From Sulfuricella denitrificans skB26 (lineage in GTDB: Bacteria; Pseudomonadota; Gammaproteobacteria; Burkholderiales; Sulfuricellaceae): a DNA stretch of 64,000 nucleotides. A model generated the notes under the pieces. The model saw only the letters and a list, made by a program, of their open reading frames with translations. It had not been told where the DNA came from and made no database searches. The position numbers and the translations under genes are program-made. This document shows positions 30,036-41,606 of the stretch, in pieces (the first letter of the stretch is position 1; each line of letters opens with the position of its first letter). Where the stretch lies: NCBI RefSeq assembly GCF_000297055.2, contig NC_022357.1, positions 1,116,001-1,180,000 on the forward strand. The letters run 5' to 3'.

Positions 30036-31526
30036 ATGACGGCAGAAAAGACCGCAATTAATCCGCATGCCCACGCTCAAGAAGCCCTGCTAAAGGGGCT
30101 TCTTTCTTTGCTGCCCGCTTCATTGGTATTGACCGACCCTGAAGATTTACGCCCGTTCGAGTGCGATGGGCTATCTGTATACCGTCGTTTGCCGCTGGTC
30201 GTGGTTTTGCCGGAAACAATCGCGCAGGTGCAAGCCATCATGAGTTTGTGTCATAAGTTACAGGTACCGGTAGTGGCGCGTGGCGCGGGCACCGGTCTGT
30301 CCGGTGGGGCGCTGCCATCGAGTGATGGCGTGTTGCTGAGTCTGGCCAAGTTCAAGAAAATTCTGAATGTCGATCCGCACAATGCGCAGGCAACGGTGCA
30401 GCCGGGCGTGCGCAACCTGGCCATTTCCGAAGCGGCAGCCGTGCATGGTATGTATTACGCTCCTGATCCTTCTTCTCAAATTGCCTGCACCATAGGCGGC
30501 AATGTTGCAGAAAATTCCGGTGGCGTGCATTGCCTCAAGTATGGCCTTACCGTACACAATATCCTGATGCTGAAGGTCGTCACCATGGAGGGGGAGTTAC
30601 TCACTATCGGTGCTGAAACGCTGGATGCGCCGGGCTATGATCTGCTTGCCCTGATGACAGGTTCCGAAGGCATGCTGGGCATTATTGTCGAGGTGACGGT
30701 AAAGCTATTGGCCAGGCCTGAGCGTGCGCAGGTTGTCCTCGCCGCTTTTGATGATGTGGTGAAGGCCGGTGAAGCCGTCGGTGCCATCATCGCTGCCGGC
30801 ATTATTCCTGCGGGCCTGGAGATGATGGACAAGCTCGCCATCCAGGCCGCTGAAGATTTTGCCCATGCGGGCTACCCGCGCGATGCCGAAGCAATACTGC
30901 TGTGCGAATTGGATGGGACGAATGCAGAGGTATCCGAATACATAATGGCCGTGCGCAAAGTGCTGACACAGAGTGGTGCCACCGAAGTACGCACTGCGGT
31001 GGATGAAGCCGAACGGCAACTTTTCTGGAAGGGACGCAAATCGGCCTTTCCAGCAGTGGGCCGCATTTCTCCGGATTATTACTGCATGGATGGCACTATC
31101 CCGCGCCGCCATCTGCCACGGGTATTGCGTCAGATCAGTCAGTGGTCGGCGGAATATGGCCTGCCGGTGGCCAATGTCTTTCATGCCGGCGACGGCAATC
31201 TGCATCCACTGATTCTGTTCGATGCCAACAAGCCGGGTGAGCTGGCGAGCACTGAGGAATTTGGTCGCCGCATCCTGCAATTATGTGTAGAGGTCGGTGG
31301 CACGATCACCGGTGAACATGGCGTCGGGATGGAAAAGATAGACCAGATGTGCATCCAGTTCCAGAGTGGCGAGCTCAGTCAGTTCCACGCAGTCAAGGCC
31401 GCCTTTGATCCTGCTGGCTTGCTCAACCCCGGCAAGGCAGTGCCCACCCTGCACCGCTGTGCTGAATTGGGTGCCATGCATGTGCATCATGGCCAGCTTC
31501 CTCACCCTGAACTGGATCGCTTCTGA
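30036..31526 (+). CDS. glcD: Glycolate oxidase FAD subunit GlcD
   Basis: FAD-linked subunit oxidising glycolate to glyoxylate. 496 residues. FAD_binding_4 domain (about 50-225) with VVARGAGTGLSGGALPS and GGNVAENSGGVHCLKYG; C-terminal FAD-oxidase domain with NVFHAGDGNLHPLI and TITGEHGVGMEK. The stop overlaps the glcE ATG (31524-31528 region). With glcE and glcF it forms the membrane-associated complex that passes electrons to quinone. In an autotroph it salvages 2-phosphoglycolate from RuBisCO oxygenation (inference). Confidence 0.95.
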   Translation: MTAEKTAINPHAHAQEALLKGLLSLLPASLVLTDPEDLRPFECDGLSVYRRLPLVVVLPETIAQVQAIMSLCHKLQVPVVARGAGTGLSGGALPSSDGVLLSLAKFKKILNVDPHNAQATVQPGVRNLAISEAAAVHGMYYAPDPSSQIACTIGGNVAENSGGVHCLKYGLTVHNILMLKVVTMEGELLTIGAETLDAPGYDLLALMTGSEGMLGIIVEVTVKLLARPERAQVVLAAFDDVVKAGEAVGAIIAAGIIPAGLEMMDKLAIQAAEDFAHAGYPRDAEAILLCELDGTNAEVSEYIMAVRKVLTQSGATEVRTAVDEAERQLFWKGRKSAFPAVGRISPDYYCMDGTIPRRHLPRVLRQISQWSAEYGLPVANVFHAGDGNLHPLILFDANKPGELASTEEFGRRILQLCVEVGGTITGEHGVGMEKIDQMCIQFQSGELSQFHAVKAAFDPAGLLNPGKAVPTLHRCAELGAMHVHHGQLPHPELDRF

Positions 31527-32590
31527 TGGCTGACATGGATAGAAGCGCAGCGCTGCAGCAGCAAGTACACAACGCCATCCATGCAGGTACGGCACTGAAT
31601 ATCCGCGGCAGCAACAGCAAACACTTTCTGGGGCGCGTAGCAGACGGCGAAGTGCTGTCACTGTCAGAACATCGCGGCATGATTGAATATGACCCGCGCG
31701 AGCTGGTGCTGACAGCCCGTGCAGGCACGCCTCTGGCAGAGATTGAAAGCGCATTGGCCGAGGCAAGCCAGATGCTGACCTTCGAGCCGCCGCATTTTGG
31801 CGAATACGCCACTCTGGGCGGCACCATCGCTTGTGGCCTGTCCGGCCCGCGCCGTCCTTATGCCGGGGCCGCACGCGATGCAGTATTGGGATGCAAGCTG
31901 ATCAATGGCAAGGGCGAGTTGCTGCGCTTCGGCGGACAGGTCATGAAAAATGTGGCGGGATACGATGTCTCGCGACTGATGGTCGGAGCACATGGCACAC
32001 TTGGCGTGCTGCTGGAAGTCAGCTTGAAAGTCTTGCCCCGTCCCGCCTCCAGCCTTACTGTAATCCATGAATGTCCACAGGCCGAGGCGATCAACCAGAT
32101 GAGTCATCTGTTGTCGCAACCTGTGCCGGTGGATGCAGCCTGTTATCACTCCGGACATTGCTATGTCCGTCTGGCCGGAAGCGAGCAGGCCGTCAGGCAC
32201 GCACAGAAACAGTTGGGGGGAGAAGCCCTTGAAAAATCCGCACCTTTCTGGCTGGCGCTGCGCGAACACCAGCTGTCATTTTTCCAGAGCAGCAAGCCGC
32301 TGTATCGCGTGCTGGTGAAACCTGCCACACCGCCTCTGCCGGTTGCAGGAAGCTGGCTGCTGGATTGGGGTGGTGCGCAGCGCTGGCTAGTGAGCGATGA
32401 GCCTGTCGCCGTTATTCGCGAAAGCGTTGCTGCTGCTGGTGGGCATGTCAGCCAGTTTCGGGCTTCTGCGCAGGATGAGGCAGTGTTTCAACCCCTGTCT
32501 GCCGCGCTGCTCACCATCCATCAACGCCTGAAAAACAGCTTTGACCCGCACCGGATTTTTAATCCCGGGCGCATGGTTTCAGGGCTATAA
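31526..32590 (+). CDS. glcE: Glycolate oxidase subunit GlcE
   Basis: Second FAD-binding subunit, 354 residues. The FAD_binding_4 fold is visible as LNIRGSNSKHFLG, YDPRELVLTARAGTPLAEIE and ATLGGTIACGLSGPRRPYAGA, with GQVMKNVAGYDVSRLMVG. Shorter than GlcD and lacking its full C-terminal cap, as usual. Translationally coupled to glcD (ATGA overlap) and followed four bases later by glcF. Confidence 0.94.
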   Translation: MADMDRSAALQQQVHNAIHAGTALNIRGSNSKHFLGRVADGEVLSLSEHRGMIEYDPRELVLTARAGTPLAEIESALAEASQMLTFEPPHFGEYATLGGTIACGLSGPRRPYAGAARDAVLGCKLINGKGELLRFGGQVMKNVAGYDVSRLMVGAHGTLGVLLEVSLKVLPRPASSLTVIHECPQAEAINQMSHLLSQPVPVDAACYHSGHCYVRLAGSEQAVRHAQKQLGGEALEKSAPFWLALREHQLSFFQSSKPLYRVLVKPATPPLPVAGSWLLDWGGAQRWLVSDEPVAVIRESVAAAGGHVSQFRASAQDEAVFQPLSAALLTIHQRLKNSFDPHRIFNPGRMVSGL

Positions 32591-32594
32591 GATC

Positions 32595-33818
32595 ATGCAA
32601 ACCGCAATTGCTGATAGTATTTTACAGCGCGCAGAAATTGCCGAAGCCGACGCGGTTTTGCGTGCCTGCGTACATTGCGGGTTTTGCAACGCCACCTGCC
32701 CCACTTATCAGTTGCTGGGTTCCGAACTGGATGGACCACGCGGACGGATTTATCTGATCAAGGAAATGCTGGAAGGCAATCAATCCAGCGCCAAGACACG
32801 TTTGCATCTGGATCGCTGCCTGACCTGCCGCTCCTGCGAAACCACCTGCCCATCCGGCGTGCAGTTTGGTCGTCTCATTGATATCGGGCGCCAGGAGATC
32901 GAAAGGCGTTCACCACGCTTGCTGTGGGCCGGTATGGCGCGGCACGTGTTGCTGGGCGTATTGCCTTACACTTCTCGCCTACGCGTTGCATTTGCCTTGG
33001 GCAGGCTTGCGCGCCCGCTGTTGCCGGCAATGCTGCGCCACAAACTACCGCGCGCGCGCAAACCCTTGCCGCGTCCTCAAACACAAAATCAACGCCGCAT
33101 GCTAGTGCTGGAAGGCTGCGTGCAGCCGCTGGCGGCCCCCACAACCAATGCTGCTGCTGCAAGTGTGCTGGATAAGCTCGGCATTGGCCTGGTCAGCGCG
33201 CCCCAAGCCGGTTGCTGCGGCGCCATGCACCAGCATTTGGCGGCGGCCGATAGCGCGCGAGAAATGATGCGCCGCAACATTGATGCGTGGTGGCCTTATG
33301 TCGAGCAAGGAATTGAAGCAATCGTGATGACCGCGAGCGGCTGCGGTGTGATGGTGAAGGATTATGGGTACGCCCTCAAGGACGACACGGCCTACGCTGC
33401 CAAGGCGGCTCGCATCAGCGCCCTCACCCGTGATTTGAGCGAGATTCTGCGCGATGAAAATCTGGACCTGTTTGCCGGCATCGGAAAGGGGCGACGCGTT
33501 GCATGTCAGTCTTCCTGCACGCTGCAGCACGGACAGAAACTGGGCGGCGAGGTTGAAAAGATTCTGCAATATTGCGGTTATACGCTCACGCCGGTTGCAG
33601 ACAGCCATCTGTGCTGTGGTGCTGCGGGTACTTACACCCTGCTGCAGCCGGCATTGTCGCAACAACTGCTGAATCAAAAGATTACCGCGTTGCTGCAGGC
33701 TGAACCCGATGTGATTATCACCAGCAATATCGGCTGCCAGTTACATCTGGAAAGCGCCAGCAAGGTGCCGGTGCGACACTGGATCGAATTACTGGTACAC
33801 CCTCAATCCTCAATCTAA
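32595..33818 (+). CDS. glcF: Glycolate oxidase iron-sulfur subunit GlcF
   Basis: 407 residues from ATG 32595 (MQTAIADSILQRAEI); the frame is open further up but overlaps glcE. Two [4Fe-4S] motifs, CVHCGFCNATCP and CLTCRSCETTCPSG, in the first ~100 residues, then two CCG domains (GCCGAMHQH and LCCGAAGTY). It carries electrons from the flavin subunits toward the quinone pool. Confidence 0.95.
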   Translation: MQTAIADSILQRAEIAEADAVLRACVHCGFCNATCPTYQLLGSELDGPRGRIYLIKEMLEGNQSSAKTRLHLDRCLTCRSCETTCPSGVQFGRLIDIGRQEIERRSPRLLWAGMARHVLLGVLPYTSRLRVAFALGRLARPLLPAMLRHKLPRARKPLPRPQTQNQRRMLVLEGCVQPLAAPTTNAAAASVLDKLGIGLVSAPQAGCCGAMHQHLAAADSAREMMRRNIDAWWPYVEQGIEAIVMTASGCGVMVKDYGYALKDDTAYAAKAARISALTRDLSEILRDENLDLFAGIGKGRRVACQSSCTLQHGQKLGGEVEKILQYCGYTLTPVADSHLCCGAAGTYTLLQPALSQQLLNQKITALLQAEPDVIITSNIGCQLHLESASKVPVRHWIELLVHPQSSI

Positions 33819-33846
33819 ACTTGTTAACCTCTGAAAAGGAAACAGC

Positions 33847-35028
33847 ATGGCGATCAAATCATTTCACCCCCCTCAACGCATACTGATGGGCCCCGGCCCC
33901 TCCGATGTCAGCCCACGTGTGCTGGCTGCGATGGCACGCCCCACCATTGGCCATCTCGATCCTGTATTCGTGACCATGATGGATGAGATGAAGGCTTTGC
34001 TGAAATACGCATTTAAAACGGAAAACGAATTGACCATGCCGGTTTCCGCACCGGGTTCTGCAGGCATGGAAACCTGCTTCGTCAATCTGGTTGAACCCGG
34101 TGACAAGGTCATCGTGTGCCAGAATGGCGTGTTTGGCGGGCGCATGAAAGAAAACGTCGAGCGTTGCGGTGGTATCGCAGTGATGGTGCAGGACGATTGG
34201 GGACGCGCGGTTGACCCGCAGAAGCTGGAAGATGCACTCAAAGCTAACCCGGACGCCAGGATCGTCGCCTTTGTTCACGCCGAAACCTCTACTGGTGCGC
34301 TGTCAGATGCAAAAACGCTGGTTGAGATTGCACACCAACACAACTGCCTGGCTATCGTGGACGCAGTGACTTCACTGGGTGGCTCGCCGCTCAAGGTGGA
34401 TGAATGGATGATCGATGCGATCTATTCCGGTACGCAGAAGTGTCTGTCGTGCACCCCCGGGCTATCGCCGGTGAGCTTCAGCACTCGTGCATTGGAAAAA
34501 ATCAAGAGTCGGAAATCACCCGTGCAAAGCTGGTTCATGGATTTGAATCTGGTCATGGGCTACTGGGGCGGAGCCGCCAAACGCGCTTATCACCACACTG
34601 CGCCGATCAACTCGCTATATGGCCTGCACGAAGCGCTGGTGATCTTGCAGGAAGAGGGCCTGGAAAATTCCTGGGCGCGCCACCAGAAAAACCATCTCGC
34701 ACTGCGCGCGGGTCTGGAAGCGATGGGGCTGAATTTCGTCGTGCCGGTAAAAGATCGCCTGCCGCAATTGAATGCGATCAGCATACCGGACGGAGTAGAT
34801 GAGGTTGCAGTGCGCAATATCCTGCTTAATGATTATCAACTGGAGATCGGTGCTGGCCTGGGTGCAATGGCCGGCAAGGTATGGCGTATCGGCTTGATGG
34901 GGCACGCCTCGAACCCTCGCAACATACTGGTGTGTCTCGCTGCGCTGGACGATGCGCTCGGACGCGCCAAAGCCCCTGTCAAACGCGGTGTCGCAGTGGA
35001 TGCTGCGCAAAAGGTGTTGGCTGGCTGA
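33847..35028 (+). CDS. Serine/alanine-glyoxylate aminotransferase family protein
   Basis: Class V PLP aminotransferase, 393 residues. N-terminal MGPGPSDVSPRVL and the PLP Lys in YSGTQKCLSCTPG are characteristic of the AGT/SGAT family. Amino donor (serine, alanine or other) cannot be decided from sequence. Sitting directly behind glcDEF, it most likely converts the glyoxylate they make into glycine, completing a photorespiration-like salvage. A GGAAA ribosome site lies just before the start; a terminator follows. Confidence 0.9.
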   Translation: MAIKSFHPPQRILMGPGPSDVSPRVLAAMARPTIGHLDPVFVTMMDEMKALLKYAFKTENELTMPVSAPGSAGMETCFVNLVEPGDKVIVCQNGVFGGRMKENVERCGGIAVMVQDDWGRAVDPQKLEDALKANPDARIVAFVHAETSTGALSDAKTLVEIAHQHNCLAIVDAVTSLGGSPLKVDEWMIDAIYSGTQKCLSCTPGLSPVSFSTRALEKIKSRKSPVQSWFMDLNLVMGYWGGAAKRAYHHTAPINSLYGLHEALVILQEEGLENSWARHQKNHLALRAGLEAMGLNFVVPVKDRLPQLNAISIPDGVDEVAVRNILLNDYQLEIGAGLGAMAGKVWRIGLMGHASNPRNILVCLAALDDALGRAKAPVKRGVAVDAAQKVLAG

Positions 35029-35043
35029 GTCATGGACGAACTA

Positions 35044-35073
35044 CAAAAAAACCCGCCTTGCGCGGGTTTTTTT
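35044..35073. terminator. Bidirectional rho-independent terminator
   Basis: Stem ACCCGC (35051-35056)/GCGGGT (35062-35067), preceded by seven A and followed by seven T, so it can stop transcripts from both sides. It separates the converging glycolate cluster and the TlpA-like gene. Confidence 0.88.
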
Positions 35074-35142
35074 CTGGGTGGTTCGTCTTTGGTGAGGTGC
35101 GTTTGTGTCATTCCAGGCAACTTTGGCTTGGCGGTCGCCACG

Positions 35143-35637
35143 CTAAGGTAGCAATTCCACTATTTTCTGCAGATACTCTGGAGCGTCCCATTCAGCTCCA
35201 CCCTGCAGGGCATAGCGAATGTTGCCCTTAGGGTCGACCAGAAAGGTGGAGGGGGCGACAAAAACCTTCCAGGCGCTCAGTGCCATGCCGTCGCTATCCA
35301 TCAGGATGGTGAAATCGACATTCACTTTGACGAGAAAATCCTTCACCTCTTTTTCGGTTTCGCCCATGTTGACGGCGAGGATGACGAAAGGCTTGCCGGC
35401 CAGTTTGGCCTGGAGCCGCATCATGGAGGGCATTTCCTTGAGGCAGGGCGGGCAATAGGTGGCCCAGAACTGCACCATCACTACCTTGCCGCGATAATCT
35501 TCCAGCTTGAGCGGTTTGCCGTTGAGGCCGTTCAGTGCCAGCGGTGGAGTAGGGCCGCCTTTCCAGGCTTTGAGATCCTGCGCCTGTGCGGAGGTCAGCA
35601 GGAACAGACATGAAATGAAAAGGATCAGCTTTTTCAT
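35143..35637 (-). CDS. TlpA-like thiol-disulfide oxidoreductase
   Basis: 164 residues: signal peptide MKKLILFISCLFLLTSAQAQ, then an AhpC/TSA-Redoxin (TlpA-like) fold. The active site is CPPC in FWATYCPPCLKEMP, and the cis-Pro loop is FVAPSTFLVD. Periplasmic, possibly in cytochrome c or cysteine-oxidation control. It overlaps the upstream gene by four bases (35634-35637), so the two are coupled. A second TlpA-like gene lies at 39623. Confidence 0.88.
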   Translation of the reverse strand: MKKLILFISCLFLLTSAQAQDLKAWKGGPTPPLALNGLNGKPLKLEDYRGKVVMVQFWATYCPPCLKEMPSMMRLQAKLAGKPFVILAVNMGETEKEVKDFLVKVNVDFTILMDSDGMALSAWKVFVAPSTFLVDPKGNIRYALQGGAEWDAPEYLQKIVELLP

Positions 35638-36395
35638 CGGGCAGCCTCCAGTTGTTTGATCGCATCCAGTATCAGTTCGGGCAGTCTGTCAGTCATCGCT
35701 TTTTCTTCCTCAGTAGGATCCTGCACCGAATAGAAAAATCCACGCACGTTGGGCAATACCTTGCTTGAGATCTTGCTGCCGCCAAGGCTGAACTCTACCT
35801 TGAGGTGCTCCAGCCACCACCGCGCTGGGGAGCGCTGGCCCTGATAAATAAACACCGGCAGGGAGGTTCTGGATACGATGCTGTGATAACGCGCCTCCAC
35901 GCCTGGTGCGGGTTTGACGGAATAGAGTTCCGGGCTGAACAGGATGATGCCTGTCAGGGCGGCCCGCTCTTGAGGTGTGGCCTGATTCTGCCACATGTAT
36001 GCACCCTGGAGGATAGGCAGGGCGCCACGTCCGGTAGTGACCAGCACGACCTTCTTGCCGGACAGCTTGATGGTCTGGCCGATGACTTCGGCGATTTCCA
36101 GGGGCGGGAGCTGATCCATGCTGCTAGCCAATGCCGGCAAGGAGTGTGCGCCCAGCATGTCCGGCAGCCAGGCTTCCAGCCCGAGTCGGGCCAGCGACTG
36201 CGATGCCCGTGCCTCCTCGGTGCCGAGCCCCTCGTCGCAGGGAAAGCCTAGCATCAGGGTGTTTCCTTCGCCGGGAAAGGTGCGCAGGAAAATTTCCGAA
36301 CCCGTGGACGTGCGCAGGGAGGCGGGTGCGGCCCATGCACCGGAGATGCCAAGAAATAACGCCAGGCAGAGAGTGAAAAGTCGGGAAGTCAGCAT
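35634..36395 (-). CDS. Secreted alpha/beta-hydrolase-like protein of unknown function
   Basis: 253 residues from ATG 36395, chosen because it begins a clear signal peptide (MLTSRLFTLCLALFLGISGAWA); the open frame extends 21 codons further. The body resembles an alpha/beta hydrolase: VVLVTTGRGALPIL sits where the nucleophile elbow would be, but with Gly-Arg-Gly instead of GxSxG, so catalysis is doubtful. PVFIYQGQRSPARWW follows. Coupled to the TlpA-like gene downstream; divergent from clpB. Function not recognised. Confidence 0.65.
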   Translation of the reverse strand: MLTSRLFTLCLALFLGISGAWAAPASLRTSTGSEIFLRTFPGEGNTLMLGFPCDEGLGTEEARASQSLARLGLEAWLPDMLGAHSLPALASSMDQLPPLEIAEVIGQTIKLSGKKVVLVTTGRGALPILQGAYMWQNQATPQERAALTGIILFSPELYSVKPAPGVEARYHSIVSRTSLPVFIYQGQRSPARWWLEHLKVEFSLGGSKISSKVLPNVRGFFYSVQDPTEEEKAMTDRLPELILDAIKQLEAAR

Positions 36396-36491
36396 GGAGT
36401 ACACCCGGGTTGTATAGTGGCAAGTGTAGCGCAAACTCATTGCTCTGTGACGGCTCATCGGCCCAGCTTATTGCTGAATGTCCTATTTGGT

Positions 36492-36520
36492 CTTGAAATT
36501 CCCCGATAATTCCCTATATA
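36492..36520 (+). promoter_or_regulatory. Sigma-32 heat-shock promoter of clpB
   Basis: -35 CTTGAAA (36492-36498), 13-base spacer, -10 CCCTATATA (36512-36520). This matches the heat-shock sigma consensus (CTTGAAA, 11-16 bases, CCCCATNT) closely and lies about 40 bases before the clpB start. Confidence 0.85.
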
Positions 36521-36558
36521 GGAGTTATATGTCTATTTATTATTGAGAGGGATTGACG

Positions 36559-39171
<2,613 letters not shown>

Positions 39172-39203
39172 AATACCAACTTGCCGGCTTTTTATTGATT
39201 TCA

Positions 39204-39626
39204 ATGCAACAAGCGCACCATCAACTGACTGTTTTTTCTTCCCAAGGTCGAGGCCTGTATGAGTTCACCCATGAGCTGCGCGACTGGGTGCGTTCGTCGG
39301 ACATTCAGGCGGGCCTGCTGACGGTGTTTGTTCAGCACACTTCCGCCAGTCTGCTCATACAGGAGAATGCAGACCCGACAGTGCAGGCCGATCTGGAGCG
39401 TTTTTTTGCACGGCTGGTGCCGGATGGTGACCCGATTTTTCGGCATCGCCAGGAAGGGAATGATGATATGGCTGCCCATGCACGTGCGGCATTGACCCAG
39501 ACCCATCTCGCCATCCCGATTGTCGGCGGCGCGCCGGTGCTGGGTACCTGGCAGGGCGTTTTTCTCTACGAGCACCGTTACGATCCGCAGCATCGTAAGG
39601 TAATGATCCATTTGATCGGCGAATGA
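39204..39626 (+). CDS. yjbQ: YjbQ-family protein (secondary thiamine-phosphate synthase fold)
   Basis: 140 residues from ATG 39204 (MQQAHHQLTVFSSQG). The UPF0047/YjbQ block VQHTSASLLIQENADPTV and the C-terminal WQGVFLYEHR are conserved. Members have weak thiamine-phosphate synthase activity in vitro; the physiological role is unclear. An upstream in-frame start would overlap the clpB end. Its stop overlaps the start of the next gene (ATGA at 39623-39626). Confidence 0.9.
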   Translation: MQQAHHQLTVFSSQGRGLYEFTHELRDWVRSSDIQAGLLTVFVQHTSASLLIQENADPTVQADLERFFARLVPDGDPIFRHRQEGNDDMAAHARAALTQTHLAIPIVGGAPVLGTWQGVFLYEHRYDPQHRKVMIHLIGE

Positions 39627-40486
39627 ATATGGCAATTCAAAATATCCTGAAACTTGCGTTGGTCTTGGCGGCGTGCCTGACCTGCGTGCCTGCCATTGCG
39701 GCCAAACCAAACGATGCTGCGGCCATACCGCACCTCGACAGCGGGGGAAAGGAAGGCTTCAGGGAGTTTCTTACAGCGGGGAAACACCGTGCCTTCGTGA
39801 TCGCGCCAGGGGGCGCATGGGCCTGGAAAGGGGGTGAGCTGACTGTTGATTCGGCTGTCGATGGGGCGATTCAGGCATGCCAGAATGGAACTGAACAGCC
39901 CTGTGTGCCCTATGTCGTCAACGATAAGATAGTGTTCGATGCCAAGCGCTGGACGACTCTGTGGGGCCCCTACCAGAATCGAGCCAAAGCCGCTAAGGCT
40001 TACACTGGCAAGGAGCGGGGCAGCCGCTTCTTCGACCTCGCCATCAAGAGCCCTACTGGCAAGCCGATGAAGCTCTCCGACCTGCGCGGCAAGGTGGTGG
40101 TGTTGCATTTCTGGGGAACATGGTGCCCACCCTGCCGACGCGAAATGCCGGAATTGCAGGAGCTTTATCAGGAACTGGGCGCTTCCTCCGGTGTGCAATT
40201 GGTCCTGCTGCAAATGCGGGAGGATTTTGCCACCGCACACCAGTGGGCACAGCAACGGCATTTATCCCTGCCTTTGCATGACTCCGGGGTTACGGAAATG
40301 GGCACTGAGTCCCTGGCTCTGGCCAACGGCAAGGCCATACCTGATCGCAGATTGGCGGTTGCATTCCCTACCACCTATGTCCTCGACAAGCATGGTATCG
40401 TGGTATTTTCGCATGTCGGGCCGATTGAGGGCTGGTTGCAATATCTCCCCTTCTTGCAGGACGTAGCGGCAAAATCGGGGAAATAG
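39623..40486 (+). CDS. Periplasmic TlpA-like thioredoxin with N-terminal extra domain
   Basis: 287 residues. Signal peptide MNMAIQNILKLALVLAACLTCVPAIA; residues about 35-125 form a small domain (AFVIAPGGAWAWKGG, then two Cys in AIQACQNGTEQPCVPYVV, probably a disulfide); residues about 140-280 are a TlpA/ResA-like thioredoxin with active site CPPC in HFWGTWCPPCRREMP and cis-Pro in AVAFPTTYVLD. The N-terminal part is not an assigned family to me. It likely handles periplasmic disulfides or haem-ligation thiols. Coupled to yjbQ. Confidence 0.82.
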   Translation: MNMAIQNILKLALVLAACLTCVPAIAAKPNDAAAIPHLDSGGKEGFREFLTAGKHRAFVIAPGGAWAWKGGELTVDSAVDGAIQACQNGTEQPCVPYVVNDKIVFDAKRWTTLWGPYQNRAKAAKAYTGKERGSRFFDLAIKSPTGKPMKLSDLRGKVVVLHFWGTWCPPCRREMPELQELYQELGASSGVQLVLLQMREDFATAHQWAQQRHLSLPLHDSGVTEMGTESLALANGKAIPDRRLAVAFPTTYVLDKHGIVVFSHVGPIEGWLQYLPFLQDVAAKSGK

Positions 40487-40585
40487 ATTGTAGCCGTTCT
40501 GGCCCATCCAAATGGGTGGTGTAGTGGTGTCAGTTTCCAACCGACCAAGATAGGCTCAGGTTGGCAGACCCTATTGAAGTGCAGA

Positions 40586-41011
40586 TCAGTAACCGGTGTA
40601 AACGACGTTTCCGCCGATTGCGCTCCCAACGACTGCGCCAATCGCGGTGGCGGCGATTCGCCCGTTGCCCCTGCCGACCTGATTTCCAAGGGCACCACCG
40701 GCAATCGCGCCGATAACCTGGCCAACCAATCGGTTCGATCTATCCCCTGAATAAGCGGCTGGCTGCTCGTAGTAGCGCGGCTCGGCTTCATAATAGACCG
40801 GACGGTCGCGGTACACGACGCGTTCGCGATAAACGACCGGCGGCGCCTGGTAGATGACCTCGGGCTCTTCATAGACGTGATGCACGACCACGTACTTTTC
40901 CTGGTGATGGCGACGATGCTCCCGGTAGTCGTCATCCCAGCCGCGGTCTGCGAAGGCGTTGGCGCTGAAAACTGCTGTGGCAATTATTGCTGGAATCAAA
41001 AGCCTGTTCAT
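40586..41011 (-). CDS. Glycine-zipper 2TM domain surface protein
   Basis: 141 residues. Signal peptide MNRLLIPAIIATAVFSANAFA, a Tyr/Arg/Pro-rich middle (repeated VVYRERVVYRDRPVYY pattern) and a C-terminal glycine zipper (VIGAIAGGALGNQVGRGNGR followed by GAVVGSAIGG). This is the Rickettsia 17-kDa surface-antigen-like/2TM architecture, usually outer-membrane associated. No lipobox is seen. Function unknown; monocistronic by position. Confidence 0.8.
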   Translation of the reverse strand: MNRLLIPAIIATAVFSANAFADRGWDDDYREHRRHHQEKYVVVHHVYEEPEVIYQAPPVVYRERVVYRDRPVYYEAEPRYYEQPAAYSGDRSNRLVGQVIGAIAGGALGNQVGRGNGRIAATAIGAVVGSAIGGNVVYTGY

Positions 41012-41606
41012 GTTTATTCCTTATCAGTGGTGTGTGCGTTTGCCTGATTAACGCACATCACCCCGAATCCGTGCACAGGTAAATGTTAAGGAATTGTAAG
41101 CATGTGTATTGGCGCAAAAGGGTACTGTGTGGCAGCCGCAATATCGCTGTGCCTTGAGATCGTAAAGACATTCACTTGCACTTCATCTTGATCCAAATTC
41201 TGTTAATAAAACAATTGCACAGCAAATTTAGGGGAAACCCTGATGGCCAAGTGATGCTCTGATGCGATAGGGTGTGACTTGAGATTTTCAATCTCCATGG
41301 CCGGATCAGGTGCGACGTCTCATGCAGCGTTTTGAGATAAGTAATCCAAATTTGACAGTTCATTCAAACGGCTGTTGCGTTTACCCGGAGCGGTCCTCAG
41401 GCTGATTCGGCCAAAGATTTTTAACGTGTTCGATCAGGCCTTCAAGTTCGTTCCATATTCACAAGGGCTTACTTGATCAAGTAAATGCGAAAGCGCATCA
41501 TTTGGCAGGTGTCCTGGCATTACCGGTATCTTGAAGCACGTCGAAAGGGGGGCATGCTAACTACTTTAGTTCATTGGGTGGCAGCGGATCGCGTTTGCCA
41601 CAAGAA
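41012..41606. other. 595-bp non-coding interval
   Basis: AT-richer than its flanks, and I see no supported gene. It must hold the promoters of the divergent glycine-zipper and histidine-kinase genes. Two adjacent palindromes are visible about 110-135 bp before the kinase: a perfect ACTTGATCAAGT (41471-41482) and a small stem ATGCG-AAAG-CGCAT (41485-41498). They could be an operator or a small hairpin; no regulator can be named. Confidence 0.5.

Noticed and set aside
41172-41363. Small minus-strand frame in the 595-bp gap
   Set aside because: No ribosome site, odd composition and no recognisable features.
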